From Parapristionchus giblindavisi (taxonomy: Eukaryota > Nematoda > Chromadorea > Rhabditida > Diplogasteridae): 64,000 bases of DNA. Position 1 is the first letter of the stretch, and each line of letters starts with the position of its first letter. The notes beneath the pieces were generated by a model that was not told the origin of the DNA, made no database searches, and was given only the letters and a program-made list of their open reading frames with translations. The stretch lies in assembly GCA_943737045.1 (NCBI GenBank), contig CALSFV010000001.1:3252001-3316000 (forward strand), in the 5' to 3' direction. A program made the position numbers and the translations under genes. Below, piece after piece: positions 1 to 12,005 of the stretch.

Positions 1-206
1 TCTTCCATTTCCGTTCTTCATTATAATCACCTCATCTCATTCAACTCTTTCTATTTGTCTCTATTTCCTCTACACAATTATACCCAATTGCCAATAATCT
101 CAAAACGAGCCTAATAAAGATAACTTCTTTAACAGATAATAAGAACCAATCACAGACTACAGTACCCCAAATATCAAAGTATTCATCAATTCAAACGATA
201 CCGTAC

Positions 207-367
207 CTCTCCCTTTGCAAGCCATTCAATCTTTCTCGCTTGAGAATCAAAATCATCAGATTCATTTAATCGTAATGCAATAGGAGTCGATAGATATGGA
301 AGATGTTTCAGATGACGATACAATAACTCCTTTCCACTCAATTCGCTTACTGCTTTAACTGACATTC
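207..367 (-). CDS. acly: ATP-citrate synthase, first coding exon (partial gene)
   Basis: ATP-citrate lyase makes cytosolic acetyl-CoA and oxaloacetate from citrate, ATP and CoA, feeding lipid synthesis and protein acetylation. Only the first 53 codons are in the window: the ATG is at 365 reading leftward and the exon ends at 207 in GAG followed by the donor GTACGG, phase 0. The N-terminus (MSVKAVSELSGKELLY, then a segment ending IEWLAKGE) matches the start of animal ACLY, which begins MSAKA(I/V)SE.(S/T)GKE; recognition is from memory of the family. A TTACAG acceptor lies 2 nt upstream of the ATG, so the message is probably trans-spliced or has an upstream 5' UTR exon. The next exon is beyond position 1, so the first intron is over 200 bp. 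All catalytic domains (ATP-grasp, CoA-ligase, citrate synthase-like) lie outside. Nothing looks broken in this exon. Confidence 0.85.
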
Positions 368-419
368 CTGTAATTAACATATCCATTAACCACTACTGCA
401 TCTATCATTCAAAATATTA

Positions 420-870
420 CAAAAGGATGAGGGGTGTGAATGAGAATGAATACAAATGAATAGAAGAGAAAAGAGTATAATGGATCAATTGAGTCAAGTC
501 AATATCAATACATCCATCCATCTCCTCTTCCTTCTCTCTTCAGTATCTACGACTATGACGGAAGGAGGTCTCATTCGACAACAAAGACACGAGGATAGAT
601 GAGAAAGAAAGACAACAATGAAGAAAGAAAAATACTAATATCTATTATACAGAAGAAGGAGGAACACACATCATGATGAAGATGAAGATGAAGATGAAGA
701 GAGAAGGAAGCTAAGTGATCAGTGTAGAGAGATAAGGTGTGAGAAGACGAGAGGAATGAGAATAAGGTGGGAACACTTCCACGATGAGAGTAATTCACGT
801 GAATACTATACAATGAATATAATGAATGAATGAAGGAGAGACAACTTTGGTTCATACAAACTATCGCAAA
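420..870. other. Upstream region of acly; purine-rich low complexity
   Basis: No coding exon is supported. There is a short GATGAA hexamer run near 672-700 and general GA/CT bias. It lies directly upstream of the acly start and may hold its promoter, but no specific motif can be named. Confidence 0.4.
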
Positions 871-872
871 TA

Positions 873-1678
873 CAGTACAGCAGATTCCCCCAGTTAAAAT
901 GCGGTACGCGAGGTGACCCCGGGTGACTCCTCATATCCCATCGAATTATTACTCTGTGAATATTGAATATCAGGTGTCGAAGTTATTTTTGTTGTGTTAC
1001 TCTGTGTCTGAACTATTTTATCACGTAAAGTTTGGAATTTTAAAAAAATAAATAGCTTGATAAAATAAATAATACTGCAAATTACAATATGACTCGATTA
1101 GGGCTGCTATGCAGTGTGGCGAATCGTGACAAACTTTTCCCCTTATTTTTGCGTGTTTTTAAACGTTTTTCTTTGTTCATTTCATTTATTCCGACCTTAA
1201 TTTTGTTTGTGAGCATGTCTGTTTGCGGTTGATAGTGGAGAGGGCATGCTGCGCACTTCTGGTTGAGTTTTTTTAACGAAAACACGTTTGCCCTGATGAA
1301 AAGGCTTATCTTTCCGATTGCTTGCTGTGCGCATGCGCGCAATACAAAATTGAAGTCGGAATAAATGAAATGAACAAAGAAAAACGTTTAAAAACACGCA
1401 AAAATAAGGGGGAAAAGTTTATCACGATTCGCCACACTGCATAGCAGCCCTAATCGAGTCATACTGTAATTTGCAGTATTATTTATTTTATCAAGCTATT
1501 TATTTTTTTTAAATTTCAAACTTTATGTGATAAAATAGTTCAGACACAGAGTAACACAACAAAAATGACTTCGACACCTGATATTCAATATTCGCAGAGT
1601 ATTAATTCGATGGGATATGAGGAGTCACCCGGGGTCACCCCGCGTACCGCATTTTAACTGGGGGAATCTGCTGTACTG
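873..1678. mobile_element. TA-flanked foldback element (806 bp)
   Basis: Near-perfect inverted arms (about 873-1205 and 1350-1678) begin and end with CAGTACAGCAGATTCCCCC and its complement, flanked by TA on both sides (871-872, 1679-1680). The loop (about 1206-1349) has no recognisable coding content, so this is a non-autonomous Tc1/mariner-type MITE. ORFs that read through the arms are accidental. Confidence 0.85.
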
Positions 1679-1680
1679 TA

Positions 1681-2338
1681 TATTGAACGATTGACAAAAG
1701 AGGAAGAGTAGAGTAATGATTAGGAAAAAAAGAAGATAAGAATGGAGTGAGTATCAAATATGGAACCATATATGAATGAATCTTATAGCCAAAAAAGCAA
1801 ACCATGAACAAATAGAGAGAAGGAGGAAAATAAGCCGCCCTTTGCCCCCTCTGACTCTCTGGATACTTCTCTATCTGTCTCATATCTCTTCATTCCACAT
1901 ACTATCTATTTATTCTACTCTAACTGTCTATACACTATATCCCCTCATACACTCTCTACGCAAACAAGTCATAATCAGTGTACATCGAAAGGGAACGGAG
2001 AATAGGAATGGAGGAAGGAGAAGGAATGGACAGCTACAACATCTATTCTCTTTATATACTCAATACTTTCATTCAAATCATTCTATGTATACGTGACTTT
2101 TACTATTTCAACAATGTGCACAAACTATGAAGAAGAAGAAAAGAGAAGAACTAATTGATTATGGACTATACTTAAATCATTATCTACAAGAAGACCAACA
2201 TGAATATCAAGATTGAAGAGAAGAAGACAATAATAGAATGAACAGAAGCAATAAGGAGAGAGAAGGAATAGAGTGGGAGTTGGAATCCGAGATAGGAAAA
2301 TACCCAGTAAAATCACTTTACGATAGATCGATCAATTA
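1681..2338. other. Unassigned AT-rich spacer
   Basis: Sequence between two TA-flanked elements with GA/CT-rich low-complexity stretches; no exon, RNA gene or repeat boundary could be supported. Confidence 0.4.
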
Positions 2339-2340
2339 TA

Positions 2341-3806
2341 CAGTGCGGGACATAATGATATGACACCCCTAAAATTTTGGGATTCTGGCCGAATTTTGAA
2401 TGGAAATCAAAAGAGGTATATTCCATTTGTATCCACTCCTTGGATAACTAAGGTAGCCCACGTATGAGAAAATTCAATTTCCCGGGCAACGAGAAAATAA
2501 TGATTTTCCGAAATTTTAACGGGACATAATGATATGACACCCTGATTTTTTTCATGAGTTACTATTTTTTTCAAACTTCTGCATATATCCTTTATGATGA
2601 CATCGTTCAACTCGGCAACGGATGCATACTGTTTGTTGTTCTTGTACACACGAAGAACCAGGATGCCCCACATGTTCTACATACGGTTTACATTGAGGTT
2701 GCCCGTAGGGCATGGAAGAACTGGGATGTTCTTGACTGTGAATATTGTTTTTGAGGGGAGTTGGGGGCGAATGAGGCGCCGTATTTCTGGGAGATCAGAT
2801 GGCGGATACGGCTCTTCCTCATGAACGGTATGAGGGTAGTCTGGTGCATCACCCAATACTCCCCATAGTCCATCCTGCTAGAGCGGAAAGAGATGGGCGG
2901 CCTGTCGAATTTTAAGAACGCGCCCTAGTACGGTGCATGATTTTTTTTCCAGAAAAACATTGAAATTATCAGTTTCTGATCGCATTCACCGATGAGAAGA
3001 AGATCAACCCCTATAGTCCGGACGGCTATTACTGCTTCTGACGTGAGTTCCTCAAGGAATCACGTTATTTCAACAGGAGGAACTTCGGCCATGTTCTGGG
3101 GCGCGTTCTTAAAATTCGGCAAGCCGCCCATCTCCTTACGCTCCAGCAGAATGGACTATGGGGAGTATTGGGTGATGCACCAGACTACCCTCGTACCGTT
3201 CATGAGGAAGAGCCGTTTCCGCCATCTGATCTCCCAGAAATACGGCGCCTCATTCGCCCCCAACTCCCCTCAAAAACAATATTCACCGTCAAGAACATCC
3301 CAGTTCTTCCATGCCCTACGGGCAACCTCAATGCAAGCCGTGTGTAGAACATGTGGGGCATCCTGGTTCTTCGTGTGTACAAGAACAACAAACAGTATGC
3401 ATCCGTTGCCGAGTTGAAGGATGCCATCAAAAAGGAGTGGGACGGCATCGAGCCTCAAGTAATTGCTGCTCTCTATAGAAGCATACCAATTCGGATCTTC
3501 GGTCCATTCTCGAGGAAGGGCCATAACATTGGTTACTAACCTATTGTTGATCCATTGCTGTTATGTAGAAGTTTGAAAAAATAGTAACTCATTAAAAAAT
3601 TTCAGGGTGTCATATCATTATGTCCCGTTAAAATTTCGGAAAATCTTTATTTTCTCGTTGCCCGGGAAATTGAATTTTCTCATACGTGGGCTACCTTAGT
3701 TATCCAAGGAGTGGATACAAATGGAATATACCTCTTTTGATTTCCATTCAAAATTCGGCCAGAATCCCAAAATTTTAGGGGTGTCATATCATTATGTCCC
3801 GCACTG
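2341..3806. mobile_element. Foldback element made of two inverted 3' halves of a Tc1-like transposase gene, copy 1
   Basis: Terminal inverted repeats CAGTGCGGGACATAATGAT are flanked by TA (2339-2340, 3807-3808). Each arm carries the 3' part of the same transposase reading toward the nearer end: about 2400-2990 on the minus strand and 2992-3540 on the plus strand. The plus arm ends with the typical Tc1/Tc3 C-terminus (WGIL.LRVYKNNKQY, then KKEWDGIE and a stop at 3537-3539). The left arm lacks about 110 bp that would encode the last 35 or so codons, so the arms are not exact copies. The DDE catalytic residues are not preserved (the usual SPDLNP stretch is altered) and the N-terminal DNA-binding part is absent, so the element cannot encode its own mobilisation. 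Confidence 0.85.
3351..3539 (+). pseudogene. Tc1/Tc3-like transposase, C-terminal fragment
   Basis: About 62 codons match the end of Tc1-superfamily transposases: WGI...RVYKNNKQY, an acidic/basic helix (VAELKDAIKKEW) and the tail motif RSIPIRIF..FSRKGHN. It reads in the right arm of the foldback element and has a mirrored, shortened copy on the minus strand (2594-2754). It follows a degraded middle region, so it is a dead remnant. Confidence 0.75.
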
Positions 3807-4008
3807 TATGCATAATGGTCGATAAACTAGAAAATGTGAATAAGCCCTATGCGGGCACAGTTCTATTTTGCGGTATTGTCATATCATCACTTATTAATGC
3901 GGCATCGATACATGTAAATACTACGTTTAAAAATATTAATTTAAAATGTTGGTGATGAATCACTACAGTACATCTAAAACCAAATCATATATCGTAAGAA
4001 ATTATATT

Positions 4009-4258
4009 ATGAACGGTGTGTATGAATCTGAATGGATCAGGTCCATCAAATGGGATTGTGCAAGATCGGATCATTTTTGTTAATCATGAAAGAAATATTT
4101 TTTGTTGAATGGCAATATGTTGTCCTGATTTCCTTTAGTATATTCGAAGGTGAGAAAAAACAATGAAAACAATGATAAATAACGAAAATGGCCAGATCGC
4201 CCACAATCCCGTTTGATCGGCCTGATCCATTCAGAATTTTTCCATTCACACCGTTCAT
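4009..4258. mobile_element. Short diverged foldback element
   Basis: Ends read ATGAACGGTGTG at 4009 and its complement at 4258, with further matching arm sequence (GAATGGATCAGG, GGGATTGTG) inside. The arms have diverged by substitutions and small gaps. The target duplication is unclear. Confidence 0.6.
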
Positions 4259-4420
4259 GATACATTGATTTTTTAGTGATGATCTGTGTATATCCCCGAC
4301 GCTTCACACGTGTGTATTTTCCGCGTGTGGGTATTCATATTTTTTTTAAAAAAAGCGGGTTGGACTATCCCACGGTATAGCCAGGAGCCACCTCTGATGT
4401 AACAGTTTACATTAGAGTTG

Positions 4421-4528
4421 GCTATTCGGGGGTTGCGGGCCCGAAATGGCTCGTGCAATCATTGCGGGCCCGCACTGGCATTCGGGCCCACAATAGCATG
4501 CGGGCTCGCAACCCGCAACCCGAATAGC
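4421..4528. repeat. GC-rich inverted repeat
   Basis: GCTATTCGGG and GGTTGCGGGCCCG on the left are mirrored by CGCAACCCG and CCCGAATAGC on the right. The internal GCGGGCCCGC-like units are themselves palindromic. The base composition contrasts with the AT-rich surroundings. Confidence 0.6.
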
Positions 4529-4587
4529 GAGCTCCAGTTTACATGCCATGGATTTCGAACCCGGGTGCTTGGTTTGCCAGACGAGCT

Positions 4588-4842
4588 CCGGCATTTTTTA
4601 CTTGCGGGGCACACCATTCAATCCCGTGGTGAGGGGTACACCACGGGTCAGAACACTTAGACGGTGTACCCCGTGAGCAGTGGCTCTCGACGGTGTACCC
4701 CGCGGTGTGGGAACACGGTGTGCCCCGCGAGATTTGATGTCCACCCCTCGAGGCACACCGTCCCTTCCACACCGTGGTGCTCCTTGCGGTGTTCCCCTCG
4801 AGATTCTCTCAACGGTGTGCCCCCGCGAGCAAAAAATACCGG
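4588..4842. mobile_element. GC-rich foldback element with repeated GGTGTACCCCG units
   Basis: Outer ends CCGG(C/T)ATTTTTT and complement enclose several copies, in both orientations, of a unit close to CGGTGTACCCCGCG. Open frames across this stretch in several frames (such as 4664-4867) reflect base composition, not genes. Confidence 0.6.
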
Positions 4843-4849
4843 AGAGGCC

Positions 4850-5310
4850 GTTCACACTTTGATATGAGAGAATGTTTGACAATATATTCTCGCTCTATCT
4901 TGACTCTAAAGGCGGCATGCCGCGACGGCATAGGCGTCACGCGGCGTACCGCATTCCTTCTAATGAATTGAACAAGGAAATAAAAAAATATATTAATAGC
5001 CATGATCATTGACTTTTCCGATAACCTGAACTTCGTCATAGAAATAAAAAGAAATAAAGTTATTGATTATTGTTTTACAAAAATGAACACCAGAGCTTTT
5101 TCTATTATAGAATAAAGTAAGTAGGTTGGATTTTCAAAATGTGTCCATGTTTTCAACAAAAAAAATCTCAAAGCGCGTTCAGGCTTCGCAGCTTGTAACG
5201 TGCTTATCGACCTATAATATGCATAATAAAGCGATTTAATTTTGGATCCTTATTATATGTTATTTTAAATTAATGGAATAAATCCGTTATCTGCGGTTAA
5301 AAAAACTTAC
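4850..5310. other. Spacer or intron, nothing recognised
   Basis: AT-rich, with a short GC-rich CGCGGCG-type repeat near 4910-4950. It lies downstream (minus strand) of the exon ending at 5311 and is probably intronic to that gene, but no further exon could be placed. Confidence 0.3.
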
Positions 5311-6087
<777 letters not shown>

Positions 6088-6120
6088 CTAAATCGTTTAG
6101 CAATTATATTAAATCAGGTA

Positions 6121-7276
6121 TCTCACGCATGTCAGCTAAGGATTGACTGATTCCACTACACACTTTTGAGTTGACCCCCTCTTTTCTCCACGGTTTTCGA
6201 TGGTCCTTGATACATCCCTGAGCCAGAGTAGCAAGGTTGGTAGATCAACCATCTCTCCAGGAGCTCACGTCAAAGTTCGTCGTTTGATGCGATTTTCACG
6301 GCTCACAGGAGAGCTAGGAAAAAGTGGTCAACAGACGATCAATCTGACGTCGAGTCGCTCACCCAATTACGTTTTGTTCTCGCTGCAGCCAAATCAGCAA
6401 AATTAGTCCATTCCGATGGTTCCTGGTACAGATTGACCGATGATTGCTGTAAATGGGAGAGAAAGTTCCATTTAGAGCTCTGTGGATCTCTGGCCAAGTG
6501 ATCTATGTTTCTCAATGCATTCCCAAGAGAGTTCTCGCTGGATTGAATCGTCGTAGCCATCTTGGATGCCCATCCACTAGGCGCAACTGGAACTTTCTCT
6601 CCTATTTACAGCACTCATCGGTCAATCCGTACCAGGAACCATCGGAATGGACTAATTTTGCTGATTTGGCTGCAGCGAGAACAAAACGTACTTGGGTGAG
6701 CGACTCGACGTCAGATTGATCGTCAGCACATTCTCCAGTATATTACAGAACAATATTGTCAATTAGCCGATAATGGAGAGTAGATCAAAGCAACGCGCGG
6801 CTTTTCATTAGTGATCTATCAGTATTCAAATGCAGTTTTTTGGCAGTCATTCAGTCAAATGCCAACTTAAATCGGCTCCCAAGGGCTTAATTGAAAGCTA
6901 TTCACGAGCTCTATCGATTGAGCCCAAAACAAAATAGGTCCCGGAACTGTGGAACAAAATCAATTCCTTATGGAACACAAAATCAAAAAGTTGGATTTTC
7001 GCATTTTTATCTGAAAGTACTCGAGAAATTACACATTTCATCTGTTGATCACTTTTTCCTAGCTCTCCTGTGAGCCGTGAAAATCGCATCGGAAGGGGCC
7101 TCAACGACGAACTTTGACGTGAGCTCCTGGAGAGATGCTTGATCTACCAATCTTGCTACTCTGGTTCAGGGATGTCCTACCCAAGGACCATCGAAAACCG
7201 TGGAGAAAAGAGGGGGTCAACTCAAAAGTGTGTAGTAAAGCAGACGATTTGGTCAATCCTTAGGTGACATGCGTGA
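6121..7276. mobile_element. Nested foldback element in an intron
   Basis: Outer arms start TCACGCATGTCA and end with its complement next to TA (6119-6120; 7277-7278). Long arm similarity runs through the GAGTTGACCCCC and CTCACAGGAGAGCTAGGAAAA stretches. A second palindrome (about 6336-6722) lies inside, its arms sharing TTCTCGCTGCAGCCAAATC and complement. Short frames in the inner arms (for example NFADLAAARTKRTWVSD) appear once on each strand and may be a transposase scrap, unassigned. Confidence 0.75.
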
Positions 7277-7315
7277 TATATCACGCTATCTTAGAAAATC
7301 GACATATGTGCGGTA

Positions 7316-8652
7316 TCGATGAAAAATGAATTTTCCTGTTTTATGTGTGATAATTACAGGCTCCATAAGTGAAGTACACTGGTACTTGGAAATTGCTTCC
7401 AATTGAAAATTCGCTTCAGGGGGGGGGACCACACAACGATTTGGGGCCTTTTCCTAAAAGGTTTATTTCGATGCCAATCGATTCGGGAGAGGGTGCAATG
7501 GACTCCTTGGCTAATTCTAAGAAACTATTGCCTAGGGGAGTTTTTTGATCAATGATCAACCAACGCCGGAATCGGGAATTTTCGAAAAAAATTCCACATT
7601 TAATTTATTTTCACTAGTTCACCATAACAAGCCTACAACTTTTTATTTGCTCAATCGCCTCTACATATCATAACACAGCTTCAGTTTAAAAATCATAATT
7701 TAAAAAAAATACATATTTTGTGAAAACATCGTTTTTATAACGAAAATCGTAATTATGGTGTGCACCTACAGTAATCCCAAATCGGTTAATTTGGAAATTT
7801 GGTAGTTTTAAGCATATTTCACCGCTGTTCTTGACATGACTGAGGTATACGACTACTCCTCGTCTTCGGAGTGCATCTATTCCCAGGTGCTCATTTCGCT
7901 GAAAATTGACATTTTTCGTAAATTGATCATTCCGTTGTTTGTTATTCATTATCGATAAAAATTGGATCGCTATACCATAGTATCATCTATACAAACATAC
8001 TAAAAAAATGAAGAGAAACGGTTGACTTTGAAGAAAGTTATTACTGAAAAACCAAAATATCATAAAATGTTGACCAGCACTGAACGGTGCAGGTGCACTC
8101 CGAAGACGTGGAGTACTTATATACCTCAGTCATGTCAAGAACAGCGGTGAAATATGTTTAAAACTACCAAATTTCCAAATTAACCGATTTGGGATTACTG
8201 TAGGTGCACACCATAATTACGATTTTCGTTATAAAAACGATATTTTCACAAAATATGTATTATTTTAAAAATTATGATTTTTAAACTGAAGCTGTGTTAT
8301 GATATGTAGAAGCGATTGAGCAAATAAAAAGTTGTAGGCTTGTTATGGTGAACTAGTGAAAATTAATTAAATGTGAAATTTTTTTCGAAAATTCCCGATT
8401 CCGGCGTTCGTTGATCATTGATCAAAAAACTCCACTGGACAATAGTTTCTTAGAATTAGCCAAGGAGTCCATTGCACCCACTCCCGAATCGATTGGCATC
8501 GAAATAAACCTTTTAGGAAAAGGCGCCAAATCGTTGTGTGGTCACCCCCTGAAGCGAATGTTCAATTGGAAGCAATTTTCAAGTACCAGTGTACTTCACT
8601 TATGGAGCCTGTAATTATCACACATAACACAGAAAAATTCATTTTTCATCGA
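7316..8652. mobile_element. TA-flanked foldback element (1337 bp)
   Basis: Terminal repeats TCGATGAAAAATGAATTTT and complement are flanked by TA (7314-7315; 8653-8654). The arms, about 600 bp each, are very similar. The central segment (about 7890-8070) matches a dispersed repeat also found near 9133-9300, 11140-11330 and 13330-13510 (shared core ATCGATAAAAATTGGATCGCTATA and variants, split here by mismatches). No transposase remains. Confidence 0.8.
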
Positions 8653-8695
8653 TACCAAAAAATATTCCAGTTATGGAATTCTCTCAGATAGTGCT

Positions 8696-8927
8696 TTATA
8701 TATAGTTCTTATTATTGTCCGTATACGAATGCGAAATTGCCTTGCTACTAGCTGCTAACCGCTTAAATATTTTATCGAGGCTCTGATACCTAGTCCGGGC
8801 TTCTAGAGTAGTGCCAGTTAAGATACCTGTGCTAACGCTCCACTTACGATCCACGCATGCATTAGATAATAAATAAGTCGTGAAAAAGGAAGCTGCAGAA
8901 GCGATCGTCATGGCTGTTAGATGAGAA
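8696..8927 (-). CDS. Possible upstream exon of the 5.3-6.1 kb gene
   Basis: A consensus acceptor (GATTTCAG) at 8928 opens a frame on the minus strand encoding SHLTAMTIASAASFF, TTYLLSNACVDRKW and SVST. If it uses the donor ACAG|GTATCT the exon is 8827-8927 and ends with one spare base, exactly the phase the exon at 6087 needs. Without that donor the frame stays open for 43 more codons (GILTGTTLEARTRYQ onward) to a stop at 8696. The intron to 6087 would contain both foldback elements at 6121-7276 and 7316-8652. The family is not recognised, and the link to the downstream exons rests only on phase and order. Confidence 0.4.
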
Positions 8928-9659
8928 CTGAAATCAATGCCAAAATTGTTGAATTTCTAACAGGTCACTAATAATTTGATATTTATTAAACGTCACGCAT
9001 CGTTTCATCTTGCGACTAGTTGTAATCAACACTAATAGATAACTACAACGTATACGAACCATCACTACCTGCAACCTCTCTACGGAGTGTTCAGCACAAA
9101 GCAAAAAAGTATAACTCAAAGTCTCTTCCGGGAGCCGGGAATTTTCATTTTACGTAAATTGGCCACTATTCCATTGTTTTCGATCCAATATCGATAATAA
9201 TTGGATCACTATATCACAGTACCATCTATATAAACATAGTAAAAATGAAGAGAAAAGGTCGAATGAGAAGAAAATATCATAGAATATTGGCCAGCATTGT
9301 AGTATCGTGGTTCCCTTTCTTTTAACCAACTCGATATGTTGTTAAAAAATTCTCGGAAAGTGGGGAAATTTTTTTTGTTGGTTATTTTTGTTCGGTAAGA
9401 ATTTTTTTGTTGAACCTGAACAATTTTTTTCGAAATATTTTTTTGTCCCCTCCCTGCTACCTACCTCTTCACAACCCAAATCAACCGCTTAACAAGGGAA
9501 CCGAGAAAGTCGGGGACGATCAGTGCCCCCCCCCCTCCCTCCAGGGAGTCCCAGAACTGTTTTGAAATGTCCGCATATTTGCTTCCTTGGTACGGAAAAT
9601 TGATTATGAAAATGTGATCGAAATTTGGGCGCGAGCCCCGTGGAAAAATAGAGTTCGTG

Positions 9660-9731
9660 TCCTCCGTAGCCAAGTGGTTAGAATGCAGAATTAGCTTTTG
9701 GAATGTCGTGGGTTCGAATCCCCCAACTATA
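9660..9731 (+). ncRNA. tRNA-like module inside a foldback element
   Basis: Contains an A-box-like TAGCCAAGTGGTTAG and a perfect B-box-like GGTTCGAATCC about 35 nt later, the internal Pol III promoter arrangement of a tRNA or tRNA-derived SINE. The acceptor ends do not pair convincingly and the mirror copy near 10240 is decayed, so I call it a tRNA-derived repeat module rather than a functional tRNA gene. Confidence 0.5.
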
Positions 9732-10465
9732 ACTCCTTTTGCTGTATTTTTTCATTGCTTTCCAACAGACAGTTTCAAAGTCAAACTTCATTTTTCACGA
9801 CAACAATAACAACAACCACACATCAATAACAATTGAGAAGTACGCTTTGCGCATCGGGGACACATGCTACAACCGCGAGAGGAGCAGAAAGAGTACGGAG
9901 CCATCGATCCCGCCATCGATATATCATCAATCGATGTTTAGGCTGGGAATTGATCCTATACTTGCGCGCTTATACCTGGAACGTTTCTGGAGAGGGAGAA
10001 GGAGAGGGAGAGGGAGAGGGGAAGGGAGATGGACAGGGAGAGATGGCTTCATTGCGTGATGAAGAAAAGCAAAATGCGAGAAGCCGTTCTGCTACAACTG
10101 CTTCTGGGTACTTCTCAATCGTTGTTCATTTATGGTTGTTGTTGTTATTGCTGTTGTTAAAGATGAAGTTTGACTTTGAAACTGTCTGTTGGAAAGCAAT
10201 GAAAAAATACAGCAAAAAAAAGTTGGTTGGGGGGATTCGAACCCGTGTGTTTGACACTATTCCACGGCTCTCGCGCCCAAATTTCCATCACATTTTCATA
10301 ATCGATTTCCGTACCAAGGAAGCAAATATGCGTACATTTTTTTTCAAAACAGTTCTGGGACCCTCTGGAGGGTCCTAGTCGGCCTGTGTTAACGAATTTT
10401 GCACTGATCATCCCCGACTTTCTCGGTTCCCTTGTTAAGGGGTTGGTTTGGGTTGTGAAGCGGTA

Positions 10466-10963
10466 CACTCACAGCGAAATGACTTAGATAGTGCTTGTCT
10501 CACTGAATTGTCTCGGAAAGAATTGACTCATCATTGCGATGTGTCTCACATGTGAGATAGTTGATGACTCCAAACTGTTATGAGACTATCAGTGTCTCAC
10601 GGTCTCTGTCTCATGAGACAAGAGTTGCGCGCATCACTCTCGCATAGTCATTGAGTTCTGTTCTGTGTGACTTCATGTCCAAGTAGCGCAGTTGGTAGGG
10701 TGCTTGGCTAGAGTACGGTAATATGATCCCGCGCTAGTTCGATACCCACTCCGAGCAAAATCTTTTGCCAATATACGTTTACTCTTACTCTAGTTAAAAG
10801 AGTAGGTGAGTCTCTCAAATATGAGACACCAATTGTCTCATTGCTCTCTACCCTCGCCCACGGCCTTAGCTACTCCAATTGTCTCATATGTGAGTCACTC
10901 AGTCGCGAATCAAGCTTACTTCGTCACTGAGTGTCTCATATATGAGACAGTTCGCTGTGAATG
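10466..10963. mobile_element. CACTCACAG-type element, family I, copy A
   Basis: Ends CACTCACAGCGAA and TTCGCTGTGAATG, flanked by TA (10464-10465; 10964-10965). The uninterrupted left arm of the host foldback (about 9455-9490) shows the empty site, GTGAAGAGGTAGGTAG on the complement. The interior carries many short palindromes of the TCTCATATATGAGA/TCTCACATGTGAGA type and a tRNA-like module (10680-10757). No coding capacity. Confidence 0.8.
10680..10757 (+). ncRNA. tRNA-like module in family I element A
   Basis: A-box-like TAGCGCAGTTGGTAGG and B-box-like CTAGTTCGATACCC in tRNA spacing. A close relative lies on the minus strand at 12995-13090 in family I element C. Probably a tRNA-derived SINE module. 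Confidence 0.5.
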
Positions 10964-11744
10964 TAGGTAGCAAGGCGGGGACAAAAAATATTTCGAAAAA
11001 AATTGTTCAGGTTCGATAAAAAATTTCTCACCGAACAAAATAACCAACAAAAAAAAACAAAAAAAAATTCCCCACTTTTCCGAGAATTTTTTAACAACAT
11101 ATCGAGTTGGTTAAAAGAAGGGGAACCACGATACTACAATGCTGGCCAATATTCTATGATATTTTCTTCGATTTCTTCGCATTCAACCGTTTCTTCGCAT
11201 TCGACATTTTCTCTTCATTTTTAGTATGTTTATATAGGTGGTACTGTGATATAGTGATCCAATTTTTATCGATATTGGATCGCAAACAACGGAATAGTGG
11301 CCAATTTACGAAAAATGACAATTCTCGGTAAATTCACCATCGGATATATCGGCCATTGAGGTCTCCGGGGCAACTTGCATACGCATACTTCGTGTGAAAT
11401 TCCTTTGCGACAATGACTGTCTGATAACGTCGAGTCATAGACTCGGTCAGGTTGTCGATGGTGGAGCCGGAAATCGCAGCTCAAGCGCATTGATGTTGCT
11501 AATTTCTCGACTATTTGACGTCTGTTCTTTCACAGCACATTCCAACACTTTACGCATGTGCTCGATTATGTATTTTCCTAAATGATTAGGCCAGTTAATT
11601 TCCCGGATCCTGCGACGACGAAACCTGGCGGCCATATGTGGAGAACTTGGGATTGAGATCGGTATCCTGCACCATAACGAAGGCGTGGCGGTGCGTGACG
11701 CGGCCAGCATCGTCTTCTCGTAGATGTCCTCGTAGCCGTAGCTA

Positions 11745-12005
11745 CACTCACAGCGAACTGCACAGAGAGCAAACTTGCCCAAATATGAGCAATAGATTTG
11801 CCAACTTTCGGGCAAATGGTAGCCCAAAAACCAGCGATTTGCCTATATACAGGCTAACATTTGCCAGAATACAGGCAAATCGCTCGCCAACTAATGTTAC
11901 TCGGGCAAATTTAATCTCTGTGTGTCTCATATATGAGACACTCAATGACGAAGAAAGCTTGATTCGCGACTGAGTGACTCACGTATGAGACAATTGTCGT
12001 GGGCC
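11745..12005. mobile_element. CACTCACAG-type element, family I, copy B (right end uncertain)
   Basis: Begins CACTCACAGCGAACTG after a TA at 11743-11744 and contains the same TCTCATATATGAGACACTCA and CGCGACTGAGTGACTCA units as copy A in inverse orientation. It is itself interrupted by the family II element at 11761-11922. A matching right terminus was not seen, so the end given is approximate. Confidence 0.5.
11761..11922. mobile_element. CACTCACAG-type element, family II, small copy nested in family I
   Basis: Ends CACAGAGAGCAAACTTGCC and complement. The interior is a run of TTTGCC...GGCAAAT short palindromes, for example ATTTGCCAGAATACAGGC. The dinucleotide TG is duplicated (11759-11760; 11923-11924). 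The empty site CGAACTGTCTCATATATG is seen in copies A and C of family I. 162 bp, no coding capacity. Confidence 0.75.

Larger units (their letters stand above)
9133..11329. mobile_element. Large foldback element with internal tRNA-like module and a nested element
   Basis: Outer arms (about 9133-9740 and 10200-11329, the right one interrupted at 10466-10963) share AATTGGCCACTATTCC, the CAATGCTGGCCAATATT region, AACCGAGAAAGTCGGGGA and the ACAGTTCTGGGA/TCCCAGAACTGT stretch. The left arm contains a tRNA-like sequence (9660-9731), with its decayed mirror copy at 10230-10265. Between the arms is a short GGGAGA run (about 9980-10035). Confidence 0.65.

Noticed and set aside
2992..3417. 141-codon frame as a gene
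   Set aside because: It is an out-of-frame reading across the degraded transposase arm; the mirrored copy gives the same text on the other strand.
4598..4882. GC-rich overlapping open frames on both strands
   Set aside because: Caused by the repeated GGTGTACCCCG units, with equivalent frames in several phases.
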